Counted from the first letter of the stretch, positions 49,246 to 58,876 are shown. The stretch is DNA of 60,030 bases from Deltaproteobacteria bacterium Ga0077539 (GCA_001465015.1 LNEO01000137.1:1-60030); one strand, 5' to 3'. The notes: generated by a model not told the origin, from the letters alone. Numbers and translations: made by a program.

Positions 49246-50839
49246 GGTCGTTTTTCACCGCGAGGCCCATCAGCGCGAGCAGCACGACGAGCCCTGCGAG
49301 CGACGCGAGCCTCCGCGTGCGCAGCGTGAGCGGCCGGCGCCGCACCGCCTCGGCGCCGTAGAACAAGAGATGACCTCCGTCGAGCGTGGGGACGGGCAAG
49401 AGGTTGAGCAGCCCGAGGTTGATGGAGATGAGCGCCATCAAGCGCAGAAAGCCAGCGACGCCCTCTCCGGCCGTGGACGCGCTCGCGTCGTAGATGGCGA
49501 TCGGACCGCCGACGGAGCTCGCGGGGACGCGCCCCTGAACGACGCGCCAGATCGCCAGCGAGAGAAAGCCGAGCGCGTGCGCGGTCTCGCGGACCGCCGC
49601 GCGCGCAGCACCAGAAAACAAGTGCGGGTTCTCGATGGGCGGCTCGAGCGGCGCCACGGGCCTTCGAAAGCGCTGACCGAACTCGTCGGTGAACTCTTCG
49701 CGCGCGACGCGAAACGCGCCTGCGACCTCGCGGCCGTCGCGCCGAAACGAGATCGAGTGCGTGCGGTTCGGGTCGTCGAGCAGCGCTTCGCGAAGGGCCT
49801 CCCACGAGGGCGGAGCTACGCCGTCGACGGCGAGGATGCGGTCGCCTCGGCGCAGTCCCATCGCGTACTCGGGGCTGCCGGCGGGCACATCAGCGACGTA
49901 CAGGTCCGTCGACTCGATGCCCGTGCGCGACGGAACGTCTCCGTCGCCAGCCTCGGGCGTGAGCATCGAGAGCCCGGGGTCGAACACCTCGAGGTCGCAC
50001 AGCCCGCCGAGCGCAGCGTTGATCGCGACGGGGCGCACGAAGGCGACGGGGACCGAGCTGCCGCGAGAGACCGCGAGCAGTCGCTCGAGCTCGACCGCGC
50101 GAGAGAGCGGTCGACCCGCGTACGAGAGCACCAGGTCGAACGTTCGAAGGCCCGCGACGGCGCCGGGCGATCGCGCGTCGCGCACGGCGATCACCGGAAG
50201 CGCGAAGCCCGCTGCGATCCCAGCGCGCCCTGCGAATTCGACGACGTCGAGCGGCTGATCGAGCTTGACCGACAGCGGCGTGATCGTGACCTCGACGGGC
50301 TGGCCCGAGCGCTCGATGCGCATGCGCATCGGGCGACCCGGAGACGACGCGATCTGCTCGCGGATGCCTTGAAAACTGAACACCTCGCGGCCGTTGATCG
50401 ACAGCACGCGGTCGCCCGGTTGGAGCTTGCCGTCCGCCGGGTGTCCGGGGACGACGGTCCCGATGATCGGCGGGGTGAGCGTTCGGTGCCCGAGCGCCAC
50501 CATGAAGTAGAGCAAGAGCGGAAACGCCAGGGACATGAGCGGTCCGGCGAGCACGATGAGCGTGCGACGAAGCACGCTCTGCGCGGCGAACGCCTTGGTG
50601 GCGTCCGCGGTAGGGACCGGGTCATCGGGGTCCTCGCCGAGCATCTTCACGAACCCGCCGAGGGGCAGAAGGCCGATGCGATACTCCGTTCCACGCCAGC
50701 GGACGCCGAAGATTCGCGGGCCGAATCCCAGAGAAAACTGCAGGACTTTGACGCCGAACAGCCGCGCGGCGAGGAAGTGCCCGAGCTCGTGCACGAACAC
50801 CAACACACCGACGAGCGCGACGAACCGCAGGAAGTTCAC
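49199..50839 (-). CDS. rseP: RseP-type site-2 intramembrane metalloprotease
   Basis: About 546 residues from GTG 50839, which gives the family start VNFLRFVALVGVLVFVHELG. The zinc motif is HELGH in helix 1; the third zinc ligand is in the LDGG motif (LLPVPTLDGGHLLFYGAEAV). A periplasmic region with two PDZ-like domains (VVPGHPADGKLQPGDRVLSI and PAGSPEYAMGLRRGDRILAV) lies between. Two more helices flank the C-terminus. It cuts anti-sigma factors or signal-peptide remnants in the membrane. An ATG 16 codons upstream is possible, but the family starts here. Its stop lies inside the 3' end of the opposing C25-like gene (47-base overlap). Confidence 0.92.
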   Translation of the reverse strand: MNFLRFVALVGVLVFVHELGHFLAARLFGVKVLQFSLGFGPRIFGVRWRGTEYRIGLLPLGGFVKMLGEDPDDPVPTADATKAFAAQSVLRRTLIVLAGPLMSLAFPLLLYFMVALGHRTLTPPIIGTVVPGHPADGKLQPGDRVLSINGREVFSFQGIREQIASSPGRPMRMRIERSGQPVEVTITPLSVKLDQPLDVVEFAGRAGIAAGFALPVIAVRDARSPGAVAGLRTFDLVLSYAGRPLSRAVELERLLAVSRGSSVPVAFVRPVAINAALGGLCDLEVFDPGLSMLTPEAGDGDVPSRTGIESTDLYVADVPAGSPEYAMGLRRGDRILAVDGVAPPSWEALREALLDDPNRTHSISFRRDGREVAGAFRVAREEFTDEFGQRFRRPVAPLEPPIENPHLFSGAARAAVRETAHALGFLSLAIWRVVQGRVPASSVGGPIAIYDASASTAGEGVAGFLRLMALISINLGLLNLLPVPTLDGGHLLFYGAEAVRRRPLTLRTRRLASLAGLVVLLALMGLAVKNDLTRRFDRARVVSDVR

Positions 50840-50911
50840 GGGACCGGAGGTGATATATATCGCGCGGCGCGGCGTTCGTGCTGCCATCGCACGGCGCGCC
50901 CGACCGTCAGG

Positions 50912-51355
50912 ATGCAAATCAACGAAGAAGTCCTCGGACTCGTGCGGAAGTTCATGCGCGAGCTCGTTCCGTTCAACGGCTTTTTGGGAATCGAGGTCGA
51001 CTCGCTCGGCGAAGGGCGCGCGCAGCTGTCGTTGCCGTTTCGGCCCGAGTTCATCGGCGACTCGACGCGCAACCCGCCTGCGCTTCACGGCGGTCTGCTC
51101 GCGACGCTGCTCGACACCTGCGGCGGCGCCGCGGTGTGGACGACGGTGAACCCCACGGACAAGGTCTCGACCATCGACATGCGCGTGGACTATCTGCGGC
51201 CCGGTCGGGGCGAGCTGCTCGTGGCCGAGGCCACCGTGATTCGCGCTGGCAACCGCGTGGGCGTCACGACCATGCGCGCGTTTCATCCGAGCGCTCCGTT
51301 GGAGTCCATCGCGGAGGCGCGCGGCGTCTACAACATCAGACGCGCGGGAGACTGA
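50912..51355 (+). CDS. PaaI-type hotdog thioesterase
   Basis: About 147 residues. Hotdog fold with NPPALHGGLLATLLDTCGGA (central helix and catalytic Asp/Glu region), STIDMRVDYLRPGRGELLVA and RVGVTTMRAFHPS. Family members hydrolyse acyl-CoA or aryl-CoA. The ATG at 50912 gives a natural length; a GGAGGTGAT sequence about 60 bases upstream is too distant to serve it. It is divergent from rseP and directly followed by tadA (five-base gap), probably one operon with tadA and the OPT transporter. Confidence 0.9.
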   Translation: MQINEEVLGLVRKFMRELVPFNGFLGIEVDSLGEGRAQLSLPFRPEFIGDSTRNPPALHGGLLATLLDTCGGAAVWTTVNPTDKVSTIDMRVDYLRPGRGELLVAEATVIRAGNRVGVTTMRAFHPSAPLESIAEARGVYNIRRAGD

Positions 51356-51360
51356 AGGCC

Positions 51361-51828
51361 GTGAGCGACGAGGTCGACGAGCGCTTCATGCGCGAGGCGC
51401 TCGTCGAGGCGCGAGTCGCCGCGGCGCGCGGCGAGGTTCCTGTGGGCGCGGTGCTCGTCGACGCGAGCGGCACGGTGGTCGCGCGCGCGCACAACCTCCG
51501 CGAGACGCTCGAGGACCCAACGGCGCACGCCGAGCTCCTCGCGCTTCGTTGGTGCGCGATGGATCGACGAAGCTGGAGGCTCTCGGACGTGACCGTGTAC
51601 GTCACGCTCGAGCCGTGTCCGATGTGCGCGGGCGCCCTGGTGAACGCCCGCGTCGCACGGGTGGTCTGGGGCTGTGACGACCCGAAGGCGGGCGCGGTCA
51701 CGAGCCTGTTCTCGATCGGCGTCGACCCGAGGCTCAACCACCGATTCGCGATTCGATCGGGCGTTCTCGGGGAAGAGTGCGCTCGAGAGCTCAAGCAGTT
51801 CTTTCGTAATCTCAGGGAGAAAAAGTGA
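51361..51828 (+). CDS. tadA: tRNA-specific adenosine deaminase
   Basis: About 155 residues from GTG 51361. The zinc-binding and catalytic motifs are HAELLALR (His and Glu) and PCPMCAGALVNARVARVVWG (the two Cys). GEVPVGAVLVD and FFRNLREKK are also typical of TadA. It deaminates the wobble adenosine of tRNA-Arg(ACG) to inosine. The next gene begins at the overlapping TGATG, so translation is likely coupled. It forms an operon with the thioesterase. Confidence 0.96.
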   Translation: MSDEVDERFMREALVEARVAAARGEVPVGAVLVDASGTVVARAHNLRETLEDPTAHAELLALRWCAMDRRSWRLSDVTVYVTLEPCPMCAGALVNARVARVVWGCDDPKAGAVTSLFSIGVDPRLNHRFAIRSGVLGEECARELKQFFRNLREKK

Positions 51829-53759
51829 TGACCGAGCCGAGCGCGCAGCGCGAAGGTCCAGCGGCGGCCGACCCCGCCACCGAAGAAGACCCAGAGCGCA
51901 AATGGTTGCGAGAGGTGTACGCCGGCGATTCGGCGCGGCAGCTCACGGTGCGCGCGGTGATCGCGGGCATGGTGCTCGGGGGCATCTTGTCGCTGTCCAA
52001 CTTGTACGTGGCGCTGCACACGGGCTGGTCCTTTGGCGTCACGATCACCGCGGGAATCCTGGCGTTCGCGTTCTTCTCGACGCTCGAGCGAATCGGCTTT
52101 CTCAAGACGCCGTTCGGCATGCTCGAGAACAACGCGATGCAGTCGGTCGCGTCCGCCGCCGGCTACATGACGGGCGGAGGAACGGTCGCGGCGATCCCTG
52201 CGTGGATGATGGCCACCGGCCAGCCGATGCCGGCGCACGTGATGTTCTTCTGGATCGCGGCCATCGCGATGCTCGGCGTGTTCATGGCGATCCCCATGAA
52301 GCGCCAGATGATCAACCGCGAGCAGCTGAAGTTTCCGTCGGGCATCGCCGCGGCCGAGACGCTCAGGACCCTTCACGCCTCGTCGCACGGCGGCGGAGAC
52401 GGAGGAAAGACGCGCTCGCTCATGATCGGCGCTGCGCTGGGCGCGCTCATGACGTGGCTTCGCGAGGCCAAGGCTCGATGGATGCCCTTCAACATTCCTG
52501 AGCAAATCGCCCCGCCGTTTACGTGGATGGGCGTGCCTTGGAAGAAGTGGACGCTCACCTTCGACACGAGCCTGCTCTTGCTCGCGGCGGGCGCGATCAT
52601 GGGCTGGCGCTCGGCGTGGTCGATGATGCTCGGGACGCTGTTCAACTACTTCGCGCTCGCTCCGTACGGGCTGAAGATCGGCGCGATCGCCGAGGTGAAA
52701 TACAAGACGATCGTCGGTTGGACGGTCTGGTACGGATCGTCGCTGTTGCTCGTCGCGGGGCTGCTCTCCTTTGCGTTCTCTGCCAAGCAGATCGGACGGG
52801 CGTTCAAGGACCTCGGCAGAGTGTTCGTCAGAAAGGGCGATGCCGCTGGCGATCCGCTCGGCAAGGCAGGGGGGCCGTATCGCAAGGGCGCTGATGGCAA
52901 GCCCGAGGAAGAAGATCCGCTCGCGAAGATAGAGGTGCCTGCCTCGTGGTTCGCGACCGGCATGCTGATCTTCACGCCGATCGTGATGGTCCTCGGCATG
53001 TTGTTCTTCAACATGTCCTGGTGGATGGGGCTGCTCGGGGTGTTCATGAGCTTCTTCATCGCGCTCGTCGCGTCGCGCGCGACGGGAGAGACGGACACGA
53101 CGCCCACCGGAGCGCTCGGAAAGATCACGCAGATCGTCTTCGGAGTAGCCGCTCCCGGCTCGGTGACGATCAACTTGATGGCCGCCAACCTGACGAGCGG
53201 CGTCGCGATTCACTCTGCAGATTTGCTCACCGATCTCAAGTCTGGGTATCTGCTCGGCGCCAAGCCGAGGCAGCAGTTTCTGGCGCAGTTCTTCGGAGTG
53301 CTCGCGGGGTCGCTCGCGGTGGTGCCGGCGTTTCGACTGCTCGTCCCGAGAGCGGACGTCGTTGGCACGCCGAGCGCGCCGGCGCCTGGCGCGATCTCGT
53401 GGTTCTCTGTCGCGCAGGTGCTCGGGCAGGGGCTCTCGCGGCTGCCGACGAGCGCGCGCTGGCTGATCCTCGCGGGCTCGCTCACGGGCATCGCGCTGGT
53501 GCTCATCGAGCGGGCTTTTCCCAAGTGGAAGTCGTACATCCCGAGCGCGACTGGCTTCGGTCTGGCCTTCACCTTGCCGGGCAACAACGCGGTCTCGATG
53601 TTCGTCGGCGCCTTGATCGCGCTCTACCTCGAGAAGAAGAAGCCGACGCTCGCCGAGAAGTACATCATCACCGTCTCGTCCGGGATCATCGCGGGAGAGA
53701 GCTTGCTCGGCATCGTGATCGCTGTCCTGCGCGACGTGCTTCACGTACTTCAGCACTGA
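51828..53759 (+). CDS. OPT-family oligopeptide transporter
   Basis: About 643 residues with roughly 14-16 hydrophobic segments. Characteristic pieces are GDSARQLTVRAVIAGMVLGG, GMLENNAMQSVASAAGYMTG and REQLKFPSGIAAAETLRTLH (NENxxQ-type conserved region). The family carries oligopeptides or metal chelates (iron-siderophore-like) across the inner membrane by proton symport. There is a soluble loop at about residues 325-375 (KGDAAGDPLGKAGGPYRKGA). ATG 51828 is in the TGATG overlap with tadA; AGGGAG lies eight bases upstream. An in-frame GTG one codon earlier is possible. Confidence 0.9.
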   Translation: MTEPSAQREGPAAADPATEEDPERKWLREVYAGDSARQLTVRAVIAGMVLGGILSLSNLYVALHTGWSFGVTITAGILAFAFFSTLERIGFLKTPFGMLENNAMQSVASAAGYMTGGGTVAAIPAWMMATGQPMPAHVMFFWIAAIAMLGVFMAIPMKRQMINREQLKFPSGIAAAETLRTLHASSHGGGDGGKTRSLMIGAALGALMTWLREAKARWMPFNIPEQIAPPFTWMGVPWKKWTLTFDTSLLLLAAGAIMGWRSAWSMMLGTLFNYFALAPYGLKIGAIAEVKYKTIVGWTVWYGSSLLLVAGLLSFAFSAKQIGRAFKDLGRVFVRKGDAAGDPLGKAGGPYRKGADGKPEEEDPLAKIEVPASWFATGMLIFTPIVMVLGMLFFNMSWWMGLLGVFMSFFIALVASRATGETDTTPTGALGKITQIVFGVAAPGSVTINLMAANLTSGVAIHSADLLTDLKSGYLLGAKPRQQFLAQFFGVLAGSLAVVPAFRLLVPRADVVGTPSAPAPGAISWFSVAQVLGQGLSRLPTSARWLILAGSLTGIALVLIERAFPKWKSYIPSATGFGLAFTLPGNNAVSMFVGALIALYLEKKKPTLAEKYIITVSSGIIAGESLLGIVIAVLRDVLHVLQH

Positions 53760-53771
53760 GACGGGCGTCGC

Positions 53772-55229
53772 TCACATCCGCGTGAGCTTCAGGGCCCAGA
53801 CGGCCATGACCACTTGACCGATGTCGCGAGAGAGCGACGCGAGCTCGAAGTGCGAGGTGTCCGGGTCGCCGTCGTCATCGCCCGTGAAGAGCACGCGGAG
53901 CTTCTCGATGATCGTGAGCTCCCGCGGCGCGGGCGCCGTCGCTGCGCCGAGCTTGACGTTGACGATCCCGCTGCCGTCCTCGCGAAGCTCCATGCTCACC
54001 GCGAGGTCCTTCGCGACGTCCACGCCCGGAACGACGAACACCGCCCGCTCGCGCCCGCCTATCTCGCCGATCTGCAGCTCTCTCGGCGGCTGCGCGGCGA
54101 GCGAGTGCGCGAGCACCTGCGCGGCGTCTTCGAGGGCTGCCCGGCGGACCGCCGCGGTGGACGAGGGAGGATCGCCGACGAGGTACGCCCTGCGCTTGGG
54201 CGCGCTCGCGTAGCTCTCGGACCGCGCGTCGTCGCGAACGAGCGTGAGCTGTTGGACGTGCAAGATGGGCGTTGCAGCGCCTGGGATGAGCGCGGCGATC
54301 GCGACGTGCTTTCCTGCGAGGGCGAGGCCGTGCATCGCGGGAAACTTCGATCGCACCGTGCGCGTCTTGCCGTCATCGAACACCGTGACGACCACCTCGC
54401 GAGTTTCTCCTGCTTCTTCGTGGGCGATCACGAAGGTCGATCCCCCTGCATGCACGACCCGCACTGCGCCGAGCGTGCTTCGCGTCCCGGCCGCGAGCGG
54501 AACGGAGTTGAGCTCGCTTCGAAGGTCGCTCGCCACGGTGCGAACGCGGACGTCGTTGTCCCGTCGCGACACGATCGCGATCCTCGAGCCTCCGCCCGCT
54601 GCGCAGACGAAGCGCTGCCCGCCGCCGAGCGAGAGCGTCTTGTGTTCGACGCCATCCTTTCGAAGCGCGCACAGGTCGACCTCGTCGTCGCGATCGGTGG
54701 TGTAGATCGCGACGGCGCCGTGAACCGTCGCGCACGCGGCGAGCAGCGCTCGCGCCGTGTTGCTCGCTTGGACCGGTCCGTAGGTCTGCTGCCGCGACGT
54801 GACGTCGAACATCGAGACCGCGCTGCCGTTGCCTCGCTCGCCGCTCGCGCGAAGCACGCGAATCGCCCCGTCGATCCAAAGCGGAAAGGTCGACGTCTGC
54901 TGCGCTGCGCCCCACTCCTTTGGCGCCAGGCGCACCGTCGCGCCGCCGGGCTCTGGCTTACCCACGAGCACGCCGGCGCTCGAGGCGAGCAGCCACACGC
55001 GATCAGTGACGACCACGCGGCTCGTTTCGTCGAAATCGCCGTCGATCCACAATCGCGTGCTCTGCGCGTCGGTGCCGTGCGCGGCGAAGGTCCATCGCTC
55101 GACGCCGCCGTCGCGTTGGCAGAGGACAGTGTACGCATCGCCGTCGATTCCGAAGCCGACGACGGGGGGCGCTGGGGAGCGGACTGGCGCGTGATCGTCG
55201 GTCGGACCCGGAGACTGGCGAAAGACCAT
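53772..55229 (-). CDS. Protein of unknown function, beta-propeller-like
   Basis: 485 residues. Beta-rich sequence with many short repeats of about 45 residues, each ending in hydrophobic strands: RVVVTDRVWLLASSAGVLVG, GGGQRFVCAAGGGSRIAIVS, STLGAVRVVHAGGSTFVIAH, MHGLALAGKHVAIAALIPGA. This suggests a propeller of six or seven blades. No signal peptide at the ATG (MVFRQSPGPTDDHAP), so the protein is probably cytoplasmic unless the start is elsewhere. The C-terminal about 100 residues look like a separate domain (FVVPGVDVAKDLAVSMELRE). It converges with the OPT gene after 12 bases. The 168 bases upstream of its start hold nothing recognised. Confidence 0.65.
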   Translation of the reverse strand: MVFRQSPGPTDDHAPVRSPAPPVVGFGIDGDAYTVLCQRDGGVERWTFAAHGTDAQSTRLWIDGDFDETSRVVVTDRVWLLASSAGVLVGKPEPGGATVRLAPKEWGAAQQTSTFPLWIDGAIRVLRASGERGNGSAVSMFDVTSRQQTYGPVQASNTARALLAACATVHGAVAIYTTDRDDEVDLCALRKDGVEHKTLSLGGGQRFVCAAGGGSRIAIVSRRDNDVRVRTVASDLRSELNSVPLAAGTRSTLGAVRVVHAGGSTFVIAHEEAGETREVVVTVFDDGKTRTVRSKFPAMHGLALAGKHVAIAALIPGAATPILHVQQLTLVRDDARSESYASAPKRRAYLVGDPPSSTAAVRRAALEDAAQVLAHSLAAQPPRELQIGEIGGRERAVFVVPGVDVAKDLAVSMELREDGSGIVNVKLGAATAPAPRELTIIEKLRVLFTGDDDGDPDTSHFELASLSRDIGQVVMAVWALKLTRM

Positions 55230-55397
55230 GGAGCGCGTCGCGAAGCGTGCGCGAACGTTCTGGACTGCGCAACCGTTTGCCGCGGAGAACGGGCCGCTGT
55301 TCGCGCGACGACTCGTTGCTGTCTCGCGCGGGTACCGTTCAGCGCCGCCTCGATCGGGCCTTTGTTTCGACCGCCACCCGGGCGGTCCTTTCGGTCA

Positions 55398-55916
55398 TCA
55401 GCCTACGGCGCGACAGCCTGCTGGACAGCCGTTGGCAGGGTCGCACGTCGTGCCCACGCACGAATGCATCGAGCCGTCGACCATCGTCTGATCGGGGATG
55501 CAGAAGAGCGGGGAGATGCAGGACTCGCAACCCGCGGACGGGCAATCGCTCGCCTGACATACACGCATCGGACAGCTCGCGCTGGAGCCTGCCCTCGGTC
55601 GGCACGCGATCCCGATCGCGCCCTCGAACTCGTTGGCGACGCAGAGTCGGCAGTCCGCCGAGCACGCGCCGTTCGTGCACGGCGCGCCGCAGCTCTCGAG
55701 CCCGCCGTCCACGACCCTTCCGCAAAGCACGCGGTCGAACGGGGGAGTGCTCGTCGCGTCCTGCATCGAGCAGCTGCCGTCGCTCGGCGCGCTGTCCTGC
55801 ATGGCGATGTCCTGCGTCGAGCCGTCGGTCGGAGCCGGGCTCGGGCTGCACGAGACCGCGCCTCCGCTCGCGATGGTGGTGATGATCAACGCCGCAGGGA
55901 TACGAAGTTGCTTCAT
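55398..55916 (-). CDS. Cys-rich lipoprotein
   Basis: About 172 residues. The signal MKQLRIPAALIITTIASGGA ends in VSC (Cys 23), a plausible lipobox. The mature part has an Asp/Ser/Thr-rich linker followed by about 18 Cys in many short CxxxC patterns (LCGRVVDGGLESCGAPCTNG, CSADCRLC, CQASDCPSAGCESCIS, CDPANGCPAGC). It resembles disulphide-rich EGF- or knottin-like repeats often seen at the surface of myxobacteria. No specific family. Co-directional with tlyA and the membrane kinase upstream; 20 bases downstream of the preceding gene. Confidence 0.7.
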   Translation of the reverse strand: MKQLRIPAALIITTIASGGAVSCSPSPAPTDGSTQDIAMQDSAPSDGSCSMQDATSTPPFDRVLCGRVVDGGLESCGAPCTNGACSADCRLCVANEFEGAIGIACRPRAGSSASCPMRVCQASDCPSAGCESCISPLFCIPDQTMVDGSMHSCVGTTCDPANGCPAGCRAVG

Positions 55917-55936
55917 GGCTCTCGATGATAGTTCAG

Positions 55937-56737
55937 CTAGCGCTGCCCAGCGTCGCGCTGGACCTCGCGAATGAAGGTCGATCGCTCGCCGCGAAGGGTT
56001 CCCGCGACGGGAAAGCGCGCGAGCTGCTCGGCGTTTTGCACGATGGTGCAGCGCGAGCGTTGGAGCGCGGCAGCGACGTCCTCGGTGGGCGACACGATGA
56101 GGGTGATCGAGACGGTGTTGCCGTGGATGAGCACCGCCTCCATCAGGCTCGCGCCCTCGCGTCGCCACGTGAAACGCCGGATGGGCGGGGCCTCTTCGGT
56201 CTCGGGGCAGTCCCAGATTCCCGTCGGTCGCCCGTAGTTGTGCTGCAGCGCTGCGAAGTGGGGCCCGAGCGCGTCCGGGTCGTCGAGCCGCGACATGAAC
56301 TGCACCTGCGTGATCAGGTCGCTCGGCGACAGGACGTAGACGATTCGCGCGCCGTTGGAGTCGTCCTCTTCCCAGAGCGATCCGCCAGACGCCGTCTGTC
56401 GTCCGCGTTGGACCGCGCGGCGCGCGGCGCGGAGGTCTCTGAGAGACATTCCGATGTAGATGTCGCGGTAGCCCTCGGGCATGAGCTGCTGCGATTGCTC
56501 GCCGATGCGCTGAAGCTCGACGGCCGCGGACACGCCGCTCATCCGAGGCCGACCCGAGTCTGGCCGCTCTCCGCCGCTGCCGCTGCCGGTCCCATAGCTT
56601 GATTGTGTGTGCGCTCCCGCGTCGGCGGTGTCTGGCGAGCTTGGGCCGTCGGCCCGGCTGATGAGCCACCAGCCTGCGCCCATCACGACGCCGATGATGA
56701 CCAAGGCGCCGATGAGCCTCGTAGCGAGCTCCTTCAT
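55937..56737 (-). CDS. Membrane-anchored protein of unknown function
   Basis: 266 residues. A single N-terminal helix (LIGALVIIGVVMGAGWWLIS) serves as anchor, followed by a Ser/Gly/Asp-rich linker (about 30-66) and a domain of about 190 residues with mixed helix and strand (YRDIYIGMSLRDLRAARRAV, ARIVYVLSPSDLITQVQFMS, AVLIHGNTVSITLIVSPTED) that should be periplasmic. No family recognised. The ATG overlaps the tlyA stop by four bases (ATGA), a strong sign of an operon. Confidence 0.7.
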   Translation of the reverse strand: MKELATRLIGALVIIGVVMGAGWWLISRADGPSSPDTADAGAHTQSSYGTGSGSGGERPDSGRPRMSGVSAAVELQRIGEQSQQLMPEGYRDIYIGMSLRDLRAARRAVQRGRQTASGGSLWEEDDSNGARIVYVLSPSDLITQVQFMSRLDDPDALGPHFAALQHNYGRPTGIWDCPETEEAPPIRRFTWRREGASLMEAVLIHGNTVSITLIVSPTEDVAAALQRSRCTIVQNAEQLARFPVAGTLRGERSTFIREVQRDAGQR

Positions 56738-57477
56738 CGAGCCTCCTCGCGATCGAACCGAACGAACACTTCGCGGTTGCCCGCCGGGCCGTGCACGGGG
56801 CTATCGCACTGTCCACGGTCGATGAGACCGAGGCTCTTCGCTGAGTCCACGACGATGGCGACCGCCTTGGCGCGAAGCGCGTCGTCGCGCACGACCCCGC
56901 CGCGGCCGACCTCTTTGGGCCCGAGCTCGAACTGGGGTTTGACCATGGCGAGCACGGTAGCCCCAACGTCGAGGATCGGCACGACGGCGGGCAGGACCTT
57001 GGTCAACGAGATGAACGACAGGTCCATGACCACGAGCGAGACCTTCTCGGTGACGACCTCGGCGAGCGCGAGTCGCGCGTTGATTCCCTCGTGCACAATG
57101 ACGCGAGGATCAGCCCGGAGCCTTTCGTGCAGCTGTCCCTTTCCGACGTCGACCGCGTAGACCCGCGTGGCGCCGCGCTGGAGCAGCACGTCGGTGAAGC
57201 CGCCAGTGGAGGCGCCCACGTCGGCGCAGACGCGCCCAGCCGGGTCGACGGCGAGGGGATCGAGCACTCCCGCGAGCTTGAGCCCGCCGCGAGACACGTA
57301 GGGGCACGCGTCGCCGCGGACCTCGAGCTCCACCGATTCGTCGAGGGTGGTCCCGGACTTGTCGACCCGTTGGTTCTTCGCGAACACGCGGCCAGCGAGC
57401 ACGAGCGCCTGCGCCTTCTCGCGAGACTCGGCGAGGCCCCGAGCAACTAGCAACCGATCGACTCGCTCGCGGGCCAC
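56734..57477 (-). CDS. tlyA: TlyA-type rRNA 2'-O-methyltransferase
   Basis: 247 residues. An N-terminal S4 RNA-binding domain (RVDRLLVARGLAESREKAQA, PYVSRGGLKLAGVLD) is followed by an FtsJ/RrmJ-type methyltransferase domain: ADVGASTGGFTDVLLQRGAT (SAM-binding), VYAVDVGKGQLHERLRADPR, VVMDLSFISLTKVLP and AMVKPQFELGPKEVGRGGVV. TlyA methylates 16S and 23S rRNA nucleotides (C1409 and C1920 in mycobacteria). The ATG follows the kinase stop by seven bases, so it is co-transcribed. Confidence 0.93.
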   Translation of the reverse strand: MARERVDRLLVARGLAESREKAQALVLAGRVFAKNQRVDKSGTTLDESVELEVRGDACPYVSRGGLKLAGVLDPLAVDPAGRVCADVGASTGGFTDVLLQRGATRVYAVDVGKGQLHERLRADPRVIVHEGINARLALAEVVTEKVSLVVMDLSFISLTKVLPAVVPILDVGATVLAMVKPQFELGPKEVGRGGVVRDDALRAKAVAIVVDSAKSLGLIDRGQCDSPVHGPAGNREVFVRFDREEAR

Positions 57478-57484
57478 CGGCGCG

Positions 57485-58876
57485 TCACCGTGCGATTCGG
57501 CTCAGGATGAAGGCGCCGATCGCGAGCGTCGCGACGGCGCTGAGGACGAGCGCGAGGAGTCTGCGCATGGTGATCGCGCGGTCCTGCGCTTGTTGCTGCG
57601 CGACGAGGATCGGATCGGGCACCATCGCGTTGGGCGGCGGGATCATCGACGGCAGCGGGAGCGGCGGAAAATTCACCGGAAAGTCCTCGACAGGCGGCGC
57701 GATGCTCGTGTGCGCGGTGGTCGGCGCGATCGGCAGCGTCACGGGTGTGGGCCGGGGCGCAGCGTCGAACGTCGGCGACGGACTCCCGTCGACACGGTCG
57801 TCCTCGAGCCGCTCCGAGGGCGGCGCGAAGATCTCGCGTGTGTCCGTGGGCTCGGGCTGGGACGCTTCGAGCGCGATCGCCGCCCGCTCGCGAGCGCGGC
57901 GCAGCTCGAGGATGTCCTGCCCGAAGTGCTGCACGACGAACTCGCCGAGCCCGATGGGCGTCGCGTGAAGCCCGTTGTCCATCGCGTACTCGTCGAGCTC
58001 GCGGGCCATGGCGATCGCCGTCGGAAAGCGATCTCCCGGTGATTTCGTAAGACCGCGTCGGACGATGGTGCGAAGGCGCTCGAAGTCGGGCAGCGGCTTG
58101 TCGGGCAGCTCTGGGGCGGTGCCTTCGCGCGCGAGCGTAATGAGGTCGGCCGTCGGCGTCGCGCGGTACATGCGTCGCCCTGCGATGAGCTCCCACAGGA
58201 TGACGGAGGCCGAGAAGATGTCCGCGCGCGCGTCGACCGAGTCCCCGCGCGCGTGCTCGGGAGCCATGTAGCTGGCCTTGCCTTCGATCGTGTCTTGCGA
58301 GAAGTCGCCGGAGTTGATGGCGCGCGCGATGCCGAAGTCGCAGAGCTTCACCTCGCCCTCGAACGAGATGAGCACGTTGGACGGAGAGACGTCGCGGTGC
58401 ACGATGCTGAGCGGCCTGCCGTCGTCGTCGCGCTTTCGATGGGCGTAGTCGAGCGCCGAGAGCGTCTCTCGCACGATGAGCAGCGCGAACTCGAACGGCA
58501 GCGGGACGCGCTGCTTCGAGCACCGCTTGAGCAGCTCGTTGAGGTCGAAGCCCTCGACGTACTCCATCGCGATGTAGAGCCGGCCTGCCTCGCGGCCGAG
58601 GTCGAAGGTCTGCACGACGTTTCCGTGCGAGAGCTGCGCGGCGAGCTTGGCCTCTTGAACGAGCAGCGCGCTGAACTTCTCGTCGTTGGCGAGCCTGGGC
58701 AAGACGAGCTTGACGACCGCGAGCCGCGACACGCCGCTCTGCGTGCGCCCGCGAGCGAGGAAGATCTCCGCCATTCCGCCGACGCCGATGCGATCGACGA
58801 GGACATACTGCGACCCGAACGGGCGCGGCAGCGCCTCGGAGGCGCCATTGGCAGTAGTAGGAGTGACCTCGGTCAT
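57485..58876 (-). CDS. Hanks-type serine/threonine kinase with C-terminal membrane helix
   Basis: 463 residues. Complete kinase motifs: RIGVGGMAEIFLAR (glycine loop), VVKLVL (Lys), HRDVSPSNVLISFEGEVKLC, DFGIARAIN, YMAPEHARGD. A Pro-rich spacer of about 110 residues follows (PVNFPPLPLPSMIPPPNAM), then a single helix near the end (LLALVLSAVATLAIGAFILS). With only a few residues after the helix, the kinase is tail-anchored in the membrane. First gene of the kinase-tlyA operon. The Clp-like gene lies upstream on the same strand, 74 bases away. Targets unknown. Confidence 0.92.
   Translation of the reverse strand: MTEVTPTTANGASEALPRPFGSQYVLVDRIGVGGMAEIFLARGRTQSGVSRLAVVKLVLPRLANDEKFSALLVQEAKLAAQLSHGNVVQTFDLGREAGRLYIAMEYVEGFDLNELLKRCSKQRVPLPFEFALLIVRETLSALDYAHRKRDDDGRPLSIVHRDVSPSNVLISFEGEVKLCDFGIARAINSGDFSQDTIEGKASYMAPEHARGDSVDARADIFSASVILWELIAGRRMYRATPTADLITLAREGTAPELPDKPLPDFERLRTIVRRGLTKSPGDRFPTAIAMARELDEYAMDNGLHATPIGLGEFVVQHFGQDILELRRARERAAIALEASQPEPTDTREIFAPPSERLEDDRVDGSPSPTFDAAPRPTPVTLPIAPTTAHTSIAPPVEDFPVNFPPLPLPSMIPPPNAMVPDPILVAQQQAQDRAITMRRLLALVLSAVATLAIGAFILSRIAR

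Noticed and set aside
50840..50911. GGAGGTGAT at 50845-50853 as ribosome-binding site of the thioesterase
   Set aside because: It lies about 60 bases before the ATG and no in-frame start codon follows at a suitable distance.
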